Shown piece after piece: positions 47,648-56,354 of a stretch of 64,000 nt of DNA. The stretch's first letter is position 1. Each line of letters begins with the position of its first letter. The notes beneath the pieces are model-generated. The model had not been told where the DNA came from. It saw nothing but the letters and a program-made list of their open reading frames with translations, and made no database searches. Both the position numbers and the translations under genes were made by a program. This DNA comes from Endozoicomonas sp965199185 (GTDB taxonomy: Bacteria; Pseudomonadota; Gammaproteobacteria; Pseudomonadales; Endozoicomonadaceae). The DNA lies in contig CBDAQW010000027.1 of the NCBI GenBank assembly GCA_965199185.1, forward strand, positions 35,329-99,328, given 5' to 3'.

Positions 47648-49051
47648 ATGGCAAAACAAACACTGACCGATCCAAAACTTAGAAAAACAAAACCCCCGGA
47701 AAAAGGCGAAATAATACTGACCGACACTAGCGGCCTGACTTGTCGAATACGGTACACAGGCCAACGAACTTTTGGCTGGCGCTATAGGGATGCTTTCAAA
47801 GATGGAAAGCTATCAAGAGTCGAGTACGGCGACTATCCAGCCAGATCACTGGCGGATGCCCGTGATATTCACAAAGCGGTCAAAGCAGCCAGAAGTAACG
47901 GTGAAGATGTAAAGCAGCTAGATATACTTAATCGCATCATCGCTACAATTATTTCTAACCATGCAGAGCAGCAGGCGGTACATGAAGACGGTTTACGCTT
48001 TGAGTCCTTAGTAAATCAATTTTTCGATGATTACATTCGCACCAATGACATTGATGAAAGATCATACAACCGTATCAAAAACCACGTATTACCAACCTTT
48101 AAGCATCATAACGCAGACAAGATACCTGAAACTGAAATCAAACAGTGGATCAAAGATAAGAGATCGGCTGGCAAAGGTGTAAGTACAAAAACATTGAATG
48201 ACACATTGCGTTTTACGAACGCTATGTATACCTGGGCAATAGATAACCATCTGTGCGCCCAAAACCCCTTCTTACCCTTCAAACCAAAGCGCACCGATGC
48301 CAGCAGGGATGTATTTTATACAGCTCAGGAGGTACGGATTCTTCTTAGGAATGATGAAGACTATTCCATTTCCGATGACAATCTTTATATCCAGAAGGGT
48401 TTGCTTCTAACTGGCACAAGAAGCTCTGAACTGATTCATGCCAAGGTTTCTGAATTTAATTTCAATACCGGACTATGGACTATCCCTGCCAGTCGATTAA
48501 AAAACCAGAAACGGATTACGGATAAGAAAGACTTTCAGCTACCTATGTCAACCCAGTTCTCGATTTTGATTCAGGAAGCAATAGCGAAGTTTGGTAACAG
48601 TGAGTATGTTTTCGGTAGTAAACAGCTTGTCGTTATTGATGGGATCAGACAGAAAAAACCGACCGGGGTTTTATCTGACCGTAACTGGCGTAACTATATC
48701 CGAGACTACCGGAGTCATTACAATATTGCTGACAGAATCAACCATGACTGGCGGCGCACACTGGAAACGCATTTGAGTGATCTGTTCGTTCCTGACCATA
48801 TAACCACCGCAATGACGGGGCATAGTCGGAAGGGTATGAAGAAAGTCTATAATCGAGCGCAACAGCTAATCGCTTTCCGTATCGCATTCCAGCTCTGGGC
48901 GGATTTTATTGATTTCATACGGTTAAGCAATCCTGAATACGCTATTGCTTTCGACGATAAGGTGATGGGAAAAGAGCTGAAAGAAATTTACAGCCAGTTC
49001 AACTTCAATCAAAAACTGATCGCAGCCTTTGAAATTTTTGAAGGAAGCTAA
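47648..49051 (+). CDS. Tyrosine-type site-specific integrase (P4/DUF4102 class)
   Basis: 467 residues from ATG 47648, which has a GTAAGG site; an ATG at 47573 would add 25 residues inside the repeats. The N-terminal domain (about 1-95) is the P4-integrase type (TDPKLRKTKPPEKGE...LTCRIRYTGQRTFGWRY). A core-binding domain follows, then the catalytic domain with Arg in LTGTRSSELI, HDWR, GHSRKG and Tyr in KVYNRA. All catalytic residues are present. It integrates the element, probably at the 6S RNA gene. Confidence 0.93.
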   Translation: MAKQTLTDPKLRKTKPPEKGEIILTDTSGLTCRIRYTGQRTFGWRYRDAFKDGKLSRVEYGDYPARSLADARDIHKAVKAARSNGEDVKQLDILNRIIATIISNHAEQQAVHEDGLRFESLVNQFFDDYIRTNDIDERSYNRIKNHVLPTFKHHNADKIPETEIKQWIKDKRSAGKGVSTKTLNDTLRFTNAMYTWAIDNHLCAQNPFLPFKPKRTDASRDVFYTAQEVRILLRNDEDYSISDDNLYIQKGLLLTGTRSSELIHAKVSEFNFNTGLWTIPASRLKNQKRITDKKDFQLPMSTQFSILIQEAIAKFGNSEYVFGSKQLVVIDGIRQKKPTGVLSDRNWRNYIRDYRSHYNIADRINHDWRRTLETHLSDLFVPDHITTAMTGHSRKGMKKVYNRAQQLIAFRIAFQLWADFIDFIRLSNPEYAIAFDDKVMGKELKEIYSQFNFNQKLIAAFEIFEGS

Positions 49052-49061
49052 CCTGTACTGG

Positions 49062-49253
49062 TTAGCTCAACATCTGATTGAGTGTTGTTTCAACTTCGTT
49101 TTTCTTCCACACTCTACGGCCTTTTGTGATCATATGTCCTTCAGGAAAATCCCCTGCTTTGATCAATCGGTAAATAGTCGCCCTGGAAAGAGTGGTCATT
49201 TTAATTATTTGATGAATATTAATCAGCTCTGGACTCTGTGCTTCGGTGTTCAT
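49062..49253 (-). CDS. AlpA-family transcriptional regulator / excisionase
   Basis: 63 residues from ATG 49253, chosen for the GGGGGTAG site. The MerR-like helix-turn-helix carries the AlpA signature: INIHQIIKMTTLSRATIYRLIKAGDFP and RRVWKKNEVE. AlpA proteins control integrase expression or excision in P4-like elements. It is convergent with the integrase gene. Confidence 0.88.
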   Translation of the reverse strand: MNTEAQSPELINIHQIIKMTTLSRATIYRLIKAGDFPEGHMITKGRRVWKKNEVETTLNQMLS

Positions 49254-49273
49254 TTCTACCCCCTGTCCCACAA

Positions 49274-49471
49274 TCAATTCCTTTTAATACTGTTGTTATA
49301 TTCCTCATGGGACATCAACACCCACTTCCGTCCTTTGTTCACCAGTCGCCAGCGGTAACTGACATTGATTACCCGGTGTTTCTGTCGTCGGGTTTTTCTT
49401 GGCCGTATCTGCCTGTTCTTAACGGCGGTCAGCAGGTCATTGGCTTTTTCCTGTATGGTGGCGGGGGTCAT
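49274..49471 (-). CDS. Small basic phage protein, 65 aa
   Basis: 65 residues, very basic in the centre (RQIRPRKTRRQKHR), then an SYRWRLVNKGRKWVLMSHEEYN tail that looks like a short beta-hairpin, possibly nucleic-acid-binding. AGGAAA precedes the ATG at 49471. Unknown family. It lies in the leftward early operon ahead of alpA. Confidence 0.6.
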   Translation of the reverse strand: MTPATIQEKANDLLTAVKNRQIRPRKTRRQKHRVINVSYRWRLVNKGRKWVLMSHEEYNNSIKRN

Positions 49472-49473
49472 GG

Positions 49474-49605
49474 CTATTTCCTGTTAATCCGGCGAGCCAG
49501 CTTCTGGGCCTTATACTTTGCCCTGGCTTTCTTTTTATTGGGCCGCTTTTTGCGGGGATGATTTCGGTAAGAGCTTTCAGCACTGAATCGAAAATTCTGT
49601 AACAT
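49474..49605 (-). CDS. Very short, highly basic protein, 43 aa
   Basis: ATG at 49605, stop three bases before the next gene. The second half is almost all Lys/Arg (RKKRPNKKKARAKYKAQK). It could bind DNA or RNA. It is supported by tight packing in the operon and a GAGGAT-like site; no homology is known to me. Confidence 0.5.
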   Translation of the reverse strand: MLQNFRFSAESSYRNHPRKKRPNKKKARAKYKAQKLARRINRK

Positions 49606-49616
49606 GGCGACAATCC

Positions 49617-49922
49617 TCAGTGCGTAGTAGCTTCATGGCTTTCAGACATGGCATGGAGGCGTACCGCTTCCTGCACCAGAAAGGCTTTAATCACCACTTG
49701 CAGCACGATTATTTTTGCATGGTCGCCTTCTTTTTCAGGATCGAAGCCACAGATACCCAGTAACACTGAGGTTGCCAGATTGCTGGCGGCGGACATTACA
49801 CAGCCATGGCTGGGGGCATCCTGGTCAGCCTGTTCCCGTAAAATGCTGGCAGCTTTGAATAATACTTTCGGGTCTTTGAGGTCATCTAATACGAATTGAT
49901 GGAGGTCTTTAAATTCAAGCAT
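49617..49922 (-). CDS. Hypothetical phage early protein, about 101 aa
   Basis: From ATG 49922 it encodes 101 residues (MLEFKDLHQFVLDDLKDPKV...), mostly helical; the frame opens upstream at a TTG (50003) with a Lys-rich leader. A hydrophobic helix (IIVLQVVIKAFLVQEAV) lies near the C-terminus. No family recognised. Confidence 0.6.
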   Translation of the reverse strand: MLEFKDLHQFVLDDLKDPKVLFKAASILREQADQDAPSHGCVMSAASNLATSVLLGICGFDPEKEGDHAKIIVLQVVIKAFLVQEAVRLHAMSESHEATTH

Positions 49923-50020
49923 GGTGTTATCCACAGGCCAGACAACAGCCTTTATTGAGTTATGGTTTAACTTCTTCTTTTTATTACTACGTTCTTTTCT
50001 CAAACAGCCGTCAGGCGGAA

Positions 50021-50569
50021 TTAACTGTCCGCCCGACGTTCAGCGGCATCAAGCTGGCGATACAAACGCTGGATGATGTATTTCTGTTGTTCTATCCGGT
50101 TGTCCCCGGTGGCTTTGATCAGACTGATCTGGCCTTCAAGGTCATAGGCCGGTTCACTGTCTTCCTGCTTCCTTAATGGCAGCCCATTGGTATTGCGGTA
50201 GTTGGCTTCGTACTGATCCTGCACCGCATCCTGTAATGAGTAGCCCGGTTCAGTGGACAGGCCGGACAGGTCTTCACCTATCTGGCGGTACATTCTGGCA
50301 AGGGTGCGTTCTTCAGCCCGGATACGCTGCTTCAGATACATGACCGTCAGCCGTTTTTTGCGGTCCGCATCGGCGGTCATATCCGGTGACTGGATCATGG
50401 TGAACTGGGGCAGGCTGGTATAGGCTCTGCTGTTTTTCTGGCAGGGTTCATCCTGGTAATACACGGCTTCAGGCGTGTTACCAGAACCAAGGCATTTATA
50501 TATCTCAGCCTGTGCAGTTTGTATTGTGAGTGTTGCCAGTGCGAGAGCGATACACATCAAAGTTTTCAT
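50021..50569 (-). CDS. Exported DUF4124-like protein, prophage-encoded
   Basis: 182 residues with a signal peptide (about 1-21, ending QTAQA) followed by EIYKCLGSG...VYYQDEPCQ, the short DUF4124 domain with two cysteines. The remainder is a charged helical segment (RKKRLTVMYLKQRIRAEERTLARMY). DUF4124 proteins are periplasmic and of unknown function. An exported protein among phage early genes could act at the envelope. Confidence 0.72.
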   Translation of the reverse strand: MKTLMCIALALATLTIQTAQAEIYKCLGSGNTPEAVYYQDEPCQKNSRAYTSLPQFTMIQSPDMTADADRKKRLTVMYLKQRIRAEERTLARMYRQIGEDLSGLSTEPGYSLQDAVQDQYEANYRNTNGLPLRKQEDSEPAYDLEGQISLIKATGDNRIEQQKYIIQRLYRQLDAAERRADS

Positions 50570-50599
50570 AGTTATACATCCTTGTATTATGAGAGCGAA

Positions 50600-51091
50600 T
50601 CAATACTGCCCGCTTTGTGGGTACTGCTGATAACCGCCCTGCTGGTTGTTGTTCTGCTGGTTATTTTGTTGATGGTTTTGTTGGTTGTTCTGCTGGTATT
50701 GCTGGCCTTGTTGCGGCTGGGAATACCCCTGCTGCTGGTTCTGGTTTTTGGAATCCAGAAACTGCATTACGCCGTTGCGCTGATCAAGTACCACTTCAGT
50801 AATGGTGTTTTCTTTTCCCTGCTGATCCTGCCATTTGCGATGCACCATTTTTCCTTCCAGATACACCGAACTGCCCTTGTGCAGATACTGGTTGGCAAGG
50901 TCCGCCAGTTTTCCGTAGATAACAACACGGTGCCACTGGGTTTCCTCCCGTTGCTGGCCCTGCTGGTCTTTCCATTTTTCGCTGGTTGCCACACTAAAGA
51001 TGGACAGCGATGTGCCATTGGGCAGGGCTTTGGATTCAGGGTCTTTGCCCAGTCTGCCAATCAGAATTGATTTGTTGACGTTGCCACTCAT
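50600..51091 (-). CDS. ssb: Phage single-stranded DNA-binding protein with Q/N-rich tail
   Basis: 163 residues. The OB-fold (about 1-110) has the SSB pattern NKSILIGRLGKDPE, FSVATSE, TQWHRVVIYGKLAD and the GSSVYLEGKMVHRKWQDQ strand. The tail (about 115-163) is almost wholly Gln/Asn with Gly, Tyr and Ser. The acidic DDDIPF tip that recruits repair and replication partners is missing; the protein ends in PQSGQY. It presumably coats phage ssDNA. Operon with the 86-aa gene upstream. Confidence 0.93.
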   Translation of the reverse strand: MSGNVNKSILIGRLGKDPESKALPNGTSLSIFSVATSEKWKDQQGQQREETQWHRVVIYGKLADLANQYLHKGSSVYLEGKMVHRKWQDQQGKENTITEVVLDQRNGVMQFLDSKNQNQQQGYSQPQQGQQYQQNNQQNHQQNNQQNNNQQGGYQQYPQSGQY

Positions 51092-51137
51092 AACTACTTC
51101 TCCCGAATGAGAGGGGGCAAAGCCCCCGGTATATAGA

Positions 51138-51398
51138 TCAGGCCGAGAATTGCCCGATGTAGGTTTTCATAAAGCCGTTCACTTCAGCGTCTACCAGACT
51201 CTGAAATTCTTCCGCCATTTCCTTTTTCTGCCTGTCCAGCCCGACAATCCGGCTGACCAGTAGCGGTTTGTCATGGCCGGTCAGGATGGATACCCGCAGT
51301 TGAAACTCATAGCCCTGGAACCCGTCGTAAGGCACACAGGTAAAGTACAGATAACTGGGCAGAGTGCTTTCTTTGCTCTTGGCTTCGATGTCTTCCAT
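51138..51398 (-). CDS. Hypothetical phage early protein, 86 aa
   Basis: 86 residues from ATG 51398. The sequence (LYFTCVPYDGFQGYEFQLRVSILTG, then LVSRIVGLDRQKKEMAEEFQSLVD) looks like a compact alpha/beta domain. It is 46 bases upstream of ssb on the same strand, so likely first in the early operon. A plus-strand holin-like frame overlaps its 5' half; only one may be real there. Confidence 0.6.
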   Translation of the reverse strand: MEDIEAKSKESTLPSYLYFTCVPYDGFQGYEFQLRVSILTGHDKPLLVSRIVGLDRQKKEMAEEFQSLVDAEVNGFMKTYIGQFSA

Positions 51399-51560
51399 GG
51401 ACGAACGCTTGGCACGGAAGTTATCTTCATCGTGATTCTGTTCGGTCTTGGTTTCGATGGTCAGCCGACGGATGGCGCTGTGATTACTCTGCTGCTGAGT
51501 ATGCTCGGATTGGGAGGTGCCCGGACATGGGAAAAACTGAAAGGCGTAGCCCGACTATGA
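51273..51560 (+). CDS. Candidate holin-like peptide (C-terminal half convincing)
   Basis: The last 42 codons (from GTG 51432) give a hydrophobic segment (VILFGLGFDGQPTDGAV, then ITLLLSMLGLGGA) ending in RTWEKLKGVARL, which resembles the end of three-helix phage holins. The stop overlaps the following gene (ATGA at 51557), favouring translation. The 5' part is antisense to the 86-aa gene and may not be coding, so the start is unresolved. Confidence 0.35.
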   Translation: MAGQDGYPQLKLIALEPVVRHTGKVQITGQSAFFALGFDVFHGRTLGTEVIFIVILFGLGFDGQPTDGAVITLLLSMLGLGGARTWEKLKGVARL

Positions 51561-51586
51561 CCGGCAGGGAAGCTGGCACAGGAGCA

Positions 51587-51835
51587 ATGATGAGCGAAGA
51601 CCGGCTGAACCGTATTGAAAATACGCTGGAAAAAATAACGGACATTCTGGCAACACAGGCTGCCCACGATGAACGGATAACGGCACTGGCCGCAAGGGAA
51701 CAACGCAGTGAAGAAAGACTGGATGCCGTGGAAGTAAAGGTCCAGCACAATTCGTTCGTTAATTCCGTGTTGCAGTGGTTTTCCGGCGCTGTTGTCAGCG
51801 GCCTGATTGTTTATGCAATAAAGACGTATCTGTAA
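51587..51835 (+). CDS. Small phage membrane protein, coiled coil plus C-terminal helix
   Basis: 82 residues from ATG 51587 (AGGAG site), or up to 92 from ATG 51557, which overlaps the previous stop. The N-terminal 55 residues are a helical coiled coil (RLNRIENTLEKITDIL). One C-terminal membrane helix follows (FSGAVVSGLIVYAI). The arrangement resembles XhlA-like or holin-associated proteins of lysis cassettes. The function is inferred. Confidence 0.65.
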   Translation: MMSEDRLNRIENTLEKITDILATQAAHDERITALAAREQRSEERLDAVEVKVQHNSFVNSVLQWFSGAVVSGLIVYAIKTYL

Positions 51836-51837
51836 AT

Positions 51838-52209
51838 ATGGGCGCACCGAGCAAATACAAACCGGATATGTGCCAGCAGGTACTGGACTGCATGGCCGAA
51901 GGAATGCCCAAGAAAGCCGTCGCCAAAGAGCTGGGCATCGCTTACAACACCTTTCTTTCTTACACCGATCAGCACGAAGCATTTGCACTGGCCGTGGAAG
52001 AAGGGGAACACCTGGCAGAAGTTTACTGGCAGGATCAGTTTGAAAAAGGCGCACTGGGCCAGAACAAGGATGTGAATCCCACCATGATGATCTTCTATAT
52101 GAAGAACCGCTTTAACTGGCGGGATCGGCTGGACCAGCATCTGACCGCACAGGGTTTGCCATTGTACGAAGACTGGCTGGCGGATGGCAGCGACAAAGAC
52201 GAAGCATGA
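51838..52209 (+). CDS. Phage terminase small subunit
   Basis: 123 residues from ATG 51838. The N-terminal helix-turn-helix (GMPKKAVAKELGIAYNTFLSY) is followed by helical regions with HLAEVYWQDQFEKG and MIFYMKNRFNWRD, a pattern seen in terminase small subunits and in phage DNA-binding adaptors. It recognises pac/cos DNA. Its end overlaps the large subunit by 26 bases. Confidence 0.8.
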   Translation: MGAPSKYKPDMCQQVLDCMAEGMPKKAVAKELGIAYNTFLSYTDQHEAFALAVEEGEHLAEVYWQDQFEKGALGQNKDVNPTMMIFYMKNRFNWRDRLDQHLTAQGLPLYEDWLADGSDKDEA

Positions 52210-53785
52210 CCGGGAAGGGCAATTTCTTAAAGAGTACAAATATTACGCCCGCAAATGCCTGAAGATCAGAACCAAGGGCGCTAAGGTACTCCCGCTTAAT
52301 CTGAACTCTGCCCAGCTTTATCTGGATGACCGGATTAATGAGCAGTTAGAGCGCACTGGCCGAGTCAGGCTGGTTGTGCTGAAAGGCCGTCAGCAGGGAT
52401 GTTCGACCTACGTAGAAGGCCGGTATTACTGGAAGGTATCAAATCGCCGGGGAATCCGGGCCTACATCCTGACCCATGAAGCGGATGCCACCGCCAACCT
52501 GTTTAACATGGTGCAGCGGTATCACGAACACCAGCCCCCGTTCAGCTTGCGGCCACTGAAAACCAGTTCATCCAAAGAGCTGGATTTTATGCACGACTCT
52601 GGTTATCGAGTCGGTACAGCGGGCAACAAGTCGGCAGGCCGTTCCAACACGGCACAGCTTTTCCATGGTTCTGAAGTGGCGTTCTGGCCTAATGCGGAAG
52701 AACATCTGGCAGGTGTACTGCAAACCGTTCCTGATGAACCGGATACCGAAGTTATTTTGGAAAGCACCGCTAACGGCGTTGGTGGTGTTTTTTATGATTA
52801 CGTTATGGATGCTCAGGCTGGTCGTGGTGATTTTGAGCTTGTGTTTATCCCATGGTACTGGCAGGAAGAATATACGGCAGTGGTGCCGCCTGATTTTGTT
52901 CTGTCAGAGGATGAACAGGACCTCAAAAAAACCTACCAGCTCACGGACGGACAATTAGCCTGGCGACGTAAGAAGATTTACGAACTGAAGTCGGAAGACA
53001 AGTTCAAACAGGAATATCCGTTCACGGTAGAAGAAGCCTTTCTGTTTTCCGGCAGGCCGGTGTTTGATCCCAAGCACACACAGGCCGCCAAGCTGGAATG
53101 TTATAAGCCAAAGTATCACTGGCAACTGTCGGCCACTGGCATTGATCGAGATAAGCCCGGACTGCTGAACGTCTGGGAAGGTCGCAAGGCCAGTCAGCGT
53201 TATGCCGTTGGTGTGGATGTGGCGGAAGGGCTGGCCCCTGAAAACGACAAGCACGAACACGGGGACTATTCCACCATTGATGTGCTGGATGAAGACGGTT
53301 ATCAGGTTGCCCACTGGCGGGGACACGTTGCCCCGGATGAACTGGGCAGGATGGTCAACAAGCTGGGCCGGTATTACAACAATGCACTGGTCGGCGTGGA
53401 AAGAAACAACCACGGGCTGACCACCATTACCAAGCTGAAAGAGCTGAAGTATCCGAACTTGTATCAGGAAGTTCATGTAGACCAGAAGACGCTGAAGAAA
53501 ACCAAGCGACTGGGCTGGTTGTCCACCACAAAATCCAAACCGTTAATGATAGATCACCTGGCTGCATTGCTCAGGGACGAGCAATCGGGTGTTTGTCATA
53601 TCGAAACCATTCAGGAATTACAGACTTACATCATCGAGGACAACGGCAGCACCAATGCACAGGCGGGCTGTTTCGATGACCGGGTAATTTCCTATGCCAT
53701 TGCCTGCCAGATGGTGCTGAAGATTCCCCGCAAGCGGGCAGTGCCGGTAGCGACAAGGCAGGCCGTGGGAAGGGCTGGATATTAA
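52184..53785 (+). CDS. Phage terminase large subunit
   Basis: 533 residues. N-terminal packaging ATPase with the Walker A-like LKGRQQGCST at about 65-74, a FHGSEVAFW acidic segment and an ESTANG coupling motif. The C-terminal RNase H-like nuclease has GVDVAEG, GVERNNHG and CFDDRVISYAIA acidic residues. It is intact and full length. It drives DNA into the prohead through the portal. Confidence 0.93.
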   Translation: MAATKTKHDREGQFLKEYKYYARKCLKIRTKGAKVLPLNLNSAQLYLDDRINEQLERTGRVRLVVLKGRQQGCSTYVEGRYYWKVSNRRGIRAYILTHEADATANLFNMVQRYHEHQPPFSLRPLKTSSSKELDFMHDSGYRVGTAGNKSAGRSNTAQLFHGSEVAFWPNAEEHLAGVLQTVPDEPDTEVILESTANGVGGVFYDYVMDAQAGRGDFELVFIPWYWQEEYTAVVPPDFVLSEDEQDLKKTYQLTDGQLAWRRKKIYELKSEDKFKQEYPFTVEEAFLFSGRPVFDPKHTQAAKLECYKPKYHWQLSATGIDRDKPGLLNVWEGRKASQRYAVGVDVAEGLAPENDKHEHGDYSTIDVLDEDGYQVAHWRGHVAPDELGRMVNKLGRYYNNALVGVERNNHGLTTITKLKELKYPNLYQEVHVDQKTLKKTKRLGWLSTTKSKPLMIDHLAALLRDEQSGVCHIETIQELQTYIIEDNGSTNAQAGCFDDRVISYAIACQMVLKIPRKRAVPVATRQAVGRAGY

Positions 53786-53906
53786 AGACCACCGACAGCA
53801 GAGTACGTTGGAGTCGCCATCGGTGGCCTGCTGCCAGCAAGGATGTATTCAAAAGCTGGCAACAGAATAACTATCGACAAATCAGGGAAGACCAACAGGG
53901 AAGAGA

Positions 53907-54227
53907 ATGAACGACGAGCAGGTAGAAAAAGAAATCAAACAGAAGGGACTGACCGCCCCCCGTGTGACGAAAGAACAGATTGATGCACTGGTGGATTCCC
54001 TGATCTTCAAAACTCATTTAGTGGAAGGCACCACTACAACGGTCGCCGTTGCCATTCTGCCCAGTGGCTTTACTGCTGCGGTGGCGGAAAGTGCCTGTGC
54101 ATCGCCGGAAAACTTTGATGCTGATCTGGGAGTCAAAATTGCTATTTCCCGTGCCACGGATCGGGCCAGAAACAAATTGTGGGAGCTGGAAGGCTACCGG
54201 CTGGCAGCAGAGCTAAACAATGTCTGA
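53907..54227 (+). CDS. Gp49-like phage protein (N4 gp49 / Sf6 gp66 family)
   Basis: 106 residues with SLIFKTHLVEGTTTTVAVAILPSGF, ESACASPENFDADLG and the closing NKLWELEGYRL segment, which is the Gp49 family pattern. Function unknown; it is common in phage late or accessory regions. It lies between the terminase and the portal. Confidence 0.75.
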   Translation: MNDEQVEKEIKQKGLTAPRVTKEQIDALVDSLIFKTHLVEGTTTTVAVAILPSGFTAAVAESACASPENFDADLGVKIAISRATDRARNKLWELEGYRLAAELNNV

Positions 54228-54294
54228 CCGGCTGGATCACCTGATGCCCTGGCTGCTGATCATTCTTATTTCTCATTTTCTTATTTTCGGTTAA
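54220..54294 (+). CDS. 24-aa hydrophobic peptide overlapping the Gp49 stop
   Basis: ATG at 54220 inside the last codons of the previous gene, ending just before the portal. It encodes MSDRLDHLM followed by one hydrophobic stretch (PWLLIILISHFLIFG). It would span a membrane once. Small overlapping membrane peptides occur in phages; coding status is unproven. Confidence 0.4.
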   Translation: MSDRLDHLMPWLLIILISHFLIFG

Positions 54295-54305
54295 AGGACT
54301 GACCT

Positions 54306-56354
54306 ATGGACTATGGACTGGTACGGGTTGCCACACCGGAAGAAGTGACAAAGATGGAAGATCAGGCCAAGGATCAGGAGCAGCAGGAAGCGTCGGCCAA
54401 GGATGCGTTCGCTTCAGACCTGCAAACCCGCTGGCACGGTTATCAGGAAGCCCGCAAGGATGTGGAACGGGAATGGCTGGACGCACTGCGAGCCGTGAAA
54501 GGCGAGTACAGCAGTAAGCAGGAACAGTTAATGGATGAACAGCAGGCATTAAGCCGGGTGTTTATCAAGATTACCGCCACTAAGGTCAATGCAGCCTATT
54601 CCCGGCTGGTTGATCTGTTGTTTCAGAACGTGGACAGCTTCTGGGATATTGTGCCATCGCCCATGGCGGAGATTCCGGCAGCGATCCGCCGTCATATCCG
54701 AATGACTTCCATCAATGAGCTGCTGCCCTATTCATTGCCTGCACAGGTTCGCAACCAGTTGATTCAGGAACGAGCGGATGAAATGGAACGGGCACTGATG
54801 GCCGAAGCCATGGAGCAGGCCGACGAAGCCGCCATGCGAATGCGCCGCCAGATCAAGGACTACCTGACCGCTTCCGATGCCCTGACCGACATCAAACAGA
54901 TGGTGCGGGAGCAAGTCACCCTGGGCACTGGCTGCCTGAAGGTAGCGACCCTGAATGTTCGCAACCATGAGAAATGGGAGAGTGAAGGCGACCAGTGGAC
55001 GCTGAATAAACAGCAGACCATTGAACCGGATGTGCAGTGGGCATCGGTGTTCGATATGTTCCCCGATCCGTTCAGCTATGACTGCGGTAAGCCCAATGAT
55101 CTGTTTCGCCGCCACGTTCTGACCAAGCATGAACTGCGGGAGTTAGGAGAAACACCGGGTTTTGATATGGACATGATCAGAACCATTCTGATCGAGTCCC
55201 CGGAAGGCAACCATACCCCGCTGGATTATGAGCGTGATCTGCGCAACATCAATGAAACCGATGAAAGTTTTGTCCAGAACCGGCGCTTTGATGTGCTGGA
55301 ATACTGGGGACCTGTAGACGGTTATCAGTTGCAGCGTTACGGCATCAAGGATGTGGATGACCACGTTGAGTATCAGGCCAATATCTGGACCTGTAATGGC
55401 CGGGTGATCATGGCACGGATGAACCCTCTGAAGCCGGAGTCCATACCCTACAAGTTTGTGCCCTATGAAAAGGTGTTGCACCGTTTCTGGGGAGTGGGCA
55501 TACCAAGGATGATGGACGATTCACAGGATGTAATGAATGCGTCTGCCCGTGCCCTGCTGGACAATGCCGCACTGACTGCTGGCCCCATGTTCCAGATGGA
55601 TGTTTCCAAACTGCCGGAAGGTGTGTCACTGGAAGAAGCCAAGAAGATTTATCCCTACCGCTTATGGTTTTACGACGGGCAGGTAGGTGAAGGCTCTATG
55701 TTGCAGGCCATCAATGTTAATTCCAATCAAAGCCAACTATCGGCCATCTTTGAAATGTTCCGCAAGTTTGCGGATGAAGAAACCAGCCTGCCGTCGTACA
55801 CCCACGGCGAACAGGGACAGGGGCTGAACAAGACCGCCAGTGGTATGTCGATGTTGATGACCGCCGCCAATGTCGCCCTGAAAAGTGTCGTGAAAAACAT
55901 AGACGACTACGGCACCAAACCCCTGATTCAATCCCTGTATCACTTTGCCATGCGCTGGAGCGATAACGATTCCGCCAAGCGTGGCGACCTGGATGTAGTG
56001 CCTATGGGCAGCACCGCACTGGTGGCCAAGGAAATCCAGTCACAGCGGATGATGCAGGCCATGCAGGTAACGGCTAATCCGGTTTATGGACCAATGACCG
56101 AACACCGCTTCCTGTTGAACGAATACTTCAAGTCGCTGGATATTGACCCGGATAAAGCCATGCGGCCTGAAGAAGCGATGAATCCGATGAACATGATGGG
56201 ACAACCACAACCCAATGAACAAACTGCACCTGACCCCGGAAGAAGCGGAAGCCCTGCTGACCCTGAAGGACAACCCGGCGTTCGCACTTTTCCTCCAACA
56301 CATGCACCGCCGATGCCAGCACCACCGGGACAGGGTTATCTCCCTGCGGGATGA
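54306..56354 (+). CDS. Phage portal protein
   Basis: 682 residues, the dodecameric DNA entry ring. A long acidic helical N-terminus, then SRVFIKITATKVNAAYSRLVDLLF, GTGCLKVATLNVRN, and FDMFPDPFSYDCGKPNDLFRRH typical of podovirus (P22-like) portals; the GVGIPRMMDDSQDVMNA and NKTASGMSMLM segments fit as well. The last 45 or so residues are Pro/Gly-rich and overlap the next gene in another frame; the natural stop may have been nearer 56218. Confidence 0.9.
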   Translation: MDYGLVRVATPEEVTKMEDQAKDQEQQEASAKDAFASDLQTRWHGYQEARKDVEREWLDALRAVKGEYSSKQEQLMDEQQALSRVFIKITATKVNAAYSRLVDLLFQNVDSFWDIVPSPMAEIPAAIRRHIRMTSINELLPYSLPAQVRNQLIQERADEMERALMAEAMEQADEAAMRMRRQIKDYLTASDALTDIKQMVREQVTLGTGCLKVATLNVRNHEKWESEGDQWTLNKQQTIEPDVQWASVFDMFPDPFSYDCGKPNDLFRRHVLTKHELRELGETPGFDMDMIRTILIESPEGNHTPLDYERDLRNINETDESFVQNRRFDVLEYWGPVDGYQLQRYGIKDVDDHVEYQANIWTCNGRVIMARMNPLKPESIPYKFVPYEKVLHRFWGVGIPRMMDDSQDVMNASARALLDNAALTAGPMFQMDVSKLPEGVSLEEAKKIYPYRLWFYDGQVGEGSMLQAINVNSNQSQLSAIFEMFRKFADEETSLPSYTHGEQGQGLNKTASGMSMLMTAANVALKSVVKNIDDYGTKPLIQSLYHFAMRWSDNDSAKRGDLDVVPMGSTALVAKEIQSQRMMQAMQVTANPVYGPMTEHRFLLNEYFKSLDIDPDKAMRPEEAMNPMNMMGQPQPNEQTAPDPGRSGSPADPEGQPGVRTFPPTHAPPMPAPPGQGYLPAG

